Origin: Paludibacter sp.
GTDB taxonomy: Bacteria; Bacteroidota; Bacteroidia; Bacteroidales; Paludibacteraceae
Length of the DNA: 6,553 nucleotides
Reading direction: 5' to 3'
NCBI GenBank assembly: GCA_028748945.1
Contig: JAQTOL010000186.1
Span: 1 to 6,553, forward strand
The notes below the pieces were generated by a model. It did not search any database. It was not told the origin of the DNA and worked only from the letters and a program-made list of their open reading frames with translations. A program made the position numbers and the translations under genes. Shown one piece after another: positions 5,920 through 6,553 of the stretch (positions are counted from its first letter, which is position 1; each line of letters begins with the position of its first letter).

Positions 5920-6553
5920 TTAATTTATATCTTCCAAATGCTGCTGTCTGTATTCCGATGGAGTACTGCCGAACTTTTGCTTAAAGCAACGGCTAAAATA
6001 GCGTGGGTCCTCAATCCCTACTTTATACGAAATTTCCGAAACCGACAACTGGGTATCGCGCATATACTCGGCGGCACGTTCAAACCGAACTTCACGCACA
6101 AACTCAATGGGTGAAAATCCAGTTAAACTCTTTATCTTATTAAAAAAAACAGTTCGGCTCATTCCTAATTCATTGGCAAGTAAATCGATATTCAGGTCAT
6201 AATTTTCCAAATTTACATTTAATATTTGAATTAAATGTTGCATAAATACTTCTTCCTGCGATCTGATTTCCAAGGGTGGAAGGGCATAATCTGTTTTAGA
6301 AGTTATTATTTGTGACCGATAAAACTCTTGTAATTGTCTTCGCCGGTTCATTAAATTCTCAATACGTGCCTGCAGAAATGCCGAACTGAAAGGCTTTGTG
6401 ATATAATCATCAGCACCGGCTTTCATACCGGCCACTTTACTTTCAAGATCGGTAACGGCTGTAAGCAAAATAACCGGGATGTGAGAGGTTCTTCTATCCT
6501 CTCTAATCTTAATGGTCAACTCCAGACCATCCATTCCTGGCATGCGTAAATCC
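5920..6553 (-). CDS. C-terminal part of a hybrid two-component (HTCS-type) regulator: receiver plus AraC domain (5' truncated by window)
   Basis: The frame is open to the right edge, where the first full codon (6552-6550) encodes the D of DLRMPGMDGLEL, the expected phosphoacceptor of a response-regulator receiver. The conserved Thr (VILLTA) and Lys (DDYITKPF) of the receiver follow. Next come a basic linker (NRRRQLQEFY) and a two-helix-turn-helix AraC domain ending in YFSRCFKQKFGSTPSEYR. This order and linker are those of Bacteroidota HTCS proteins, in which periplasmic sensor and kinase domains precede. Those parts lie outside the window, so a free-standing AraC-type response regulator remains possible. 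HTCS proteins usually activate polysaccharide utilisation genes on sensing oligosaccharides. The adjacent rhamnogalacturonan-linked gene suggests a pectin fragment as signal, by inference. The visible ATG at 6543 is internal, not the start. Confidence 0.9.
   Translation of the reverse strand, partial: DLRMPGMDGLELTIKIREDRRTSHIPVILLTAVTDLESKVAGMKAGADDYITKPFSSAFLQARIENLMNRRRQLQEFYRSQIITSKTDYALPPLEIRSQEEVFMQHLIQILNVNLENYDLNIDLLANELGMSRTVFFNKIKSLTGFSPIEFVREVRFERAAEYMRDTQLSVSEISYKVGIEDPRYFSRCFKQKFGSTPSEYRQQHLEDIN

Noticed and set aside
5833..6114. Plus-strand open frame with a hydrophobic N-terminus over the sensor/DUF4350 junction
   Set aside because: Opposes the conserved AraC domain and the signal peptide. 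The hydrophobic part derives from the AT-rich gap and antisense of the signal peptide.
1..6553. CRISPR array, tRNA/rRNA, IS element, phage or toxin-antitoxin genes
   Set aside because: No regularly spaced repeats, transposase or integrase motifs, cloverleaf-type sequence or rRNA signatures were seen on either strand.

Overview
The window reads as Bacteroidota DNA, most like a plant-polysaccharide-degrading Bacteroidales-type genome. Evidence: a response-regulator/AraC protein of the hybrid two-component (HTCS) kind typical of that phylum, a TAnnTTTG-type promoter, start codons without clear Shine-Dalgarno sequences, AT-rich gaps, and GC-rich palindromic intergenic repeats. All recognised genes lie on the minus strand, so transcription runs from high to low coordinates.

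Right part (5014-6553): the C-terminal part of an HTCS-like sensor/regulator enters from the right edge, cut exactly at its phosphoacceptor aspartate. It is followed after 31 bp by a secreted DUF4350/GATase-like protein of a family seen next to or fused with unsaturated rhamnogalacturonyl hydrolases. A strong rho-independent terminator (5014-5048) closes this unit.

Centre (4802-5013): a regulatory region of about 210 bp. It holds a good Bacteroidota promoter (TTTG, 18 bp, TACTTTTG) for the LacI-family gene. Two copies of a CG-centred palindrome, GTGTnCGnACAC, flank it with centres 72 bp apart. These are candidate LacI operators, a classic arrangement for autoregulation or looping.

Left part (1-4801): lacI, then a tagaturonate epimerase (uxaE), an SDR-type fructuronate reductase (uxuB function) and mannonate dehydratase (uxuA). 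At the left edge are the first ten codons of a further gene, possibly a KDG kinase. Together the three enzymes convert D-tagaturonate (from galacturonate) to fructuronate, mannonate and then 2-keto-3-deoxygluconate. Galacturonate is thus fed into the glucuronate branch without the altronate route, of which no gene is seen here. With the rhamnogalacturonan-linked neighbour, the locus looks like the intracellular end of pectin use.

The gaps of the left operon carry structured DNA: a 100-bp inverted repeat (48-147), an imperfect palindromic repeat element (2297-2392) and a 12-bp hairpin (1413-1443). No clear promoter was seen in front of uxaE, uxuB or uxuA, so transcription from the lacI promoter is the simplest model. 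I saw no phage, IS, CRISPR, tRNA or rRNA. The metabolic content is recognisable rather than a new system. The least explained items are the operator pair, the DUF4350-type protein and the intercistronic repeats.
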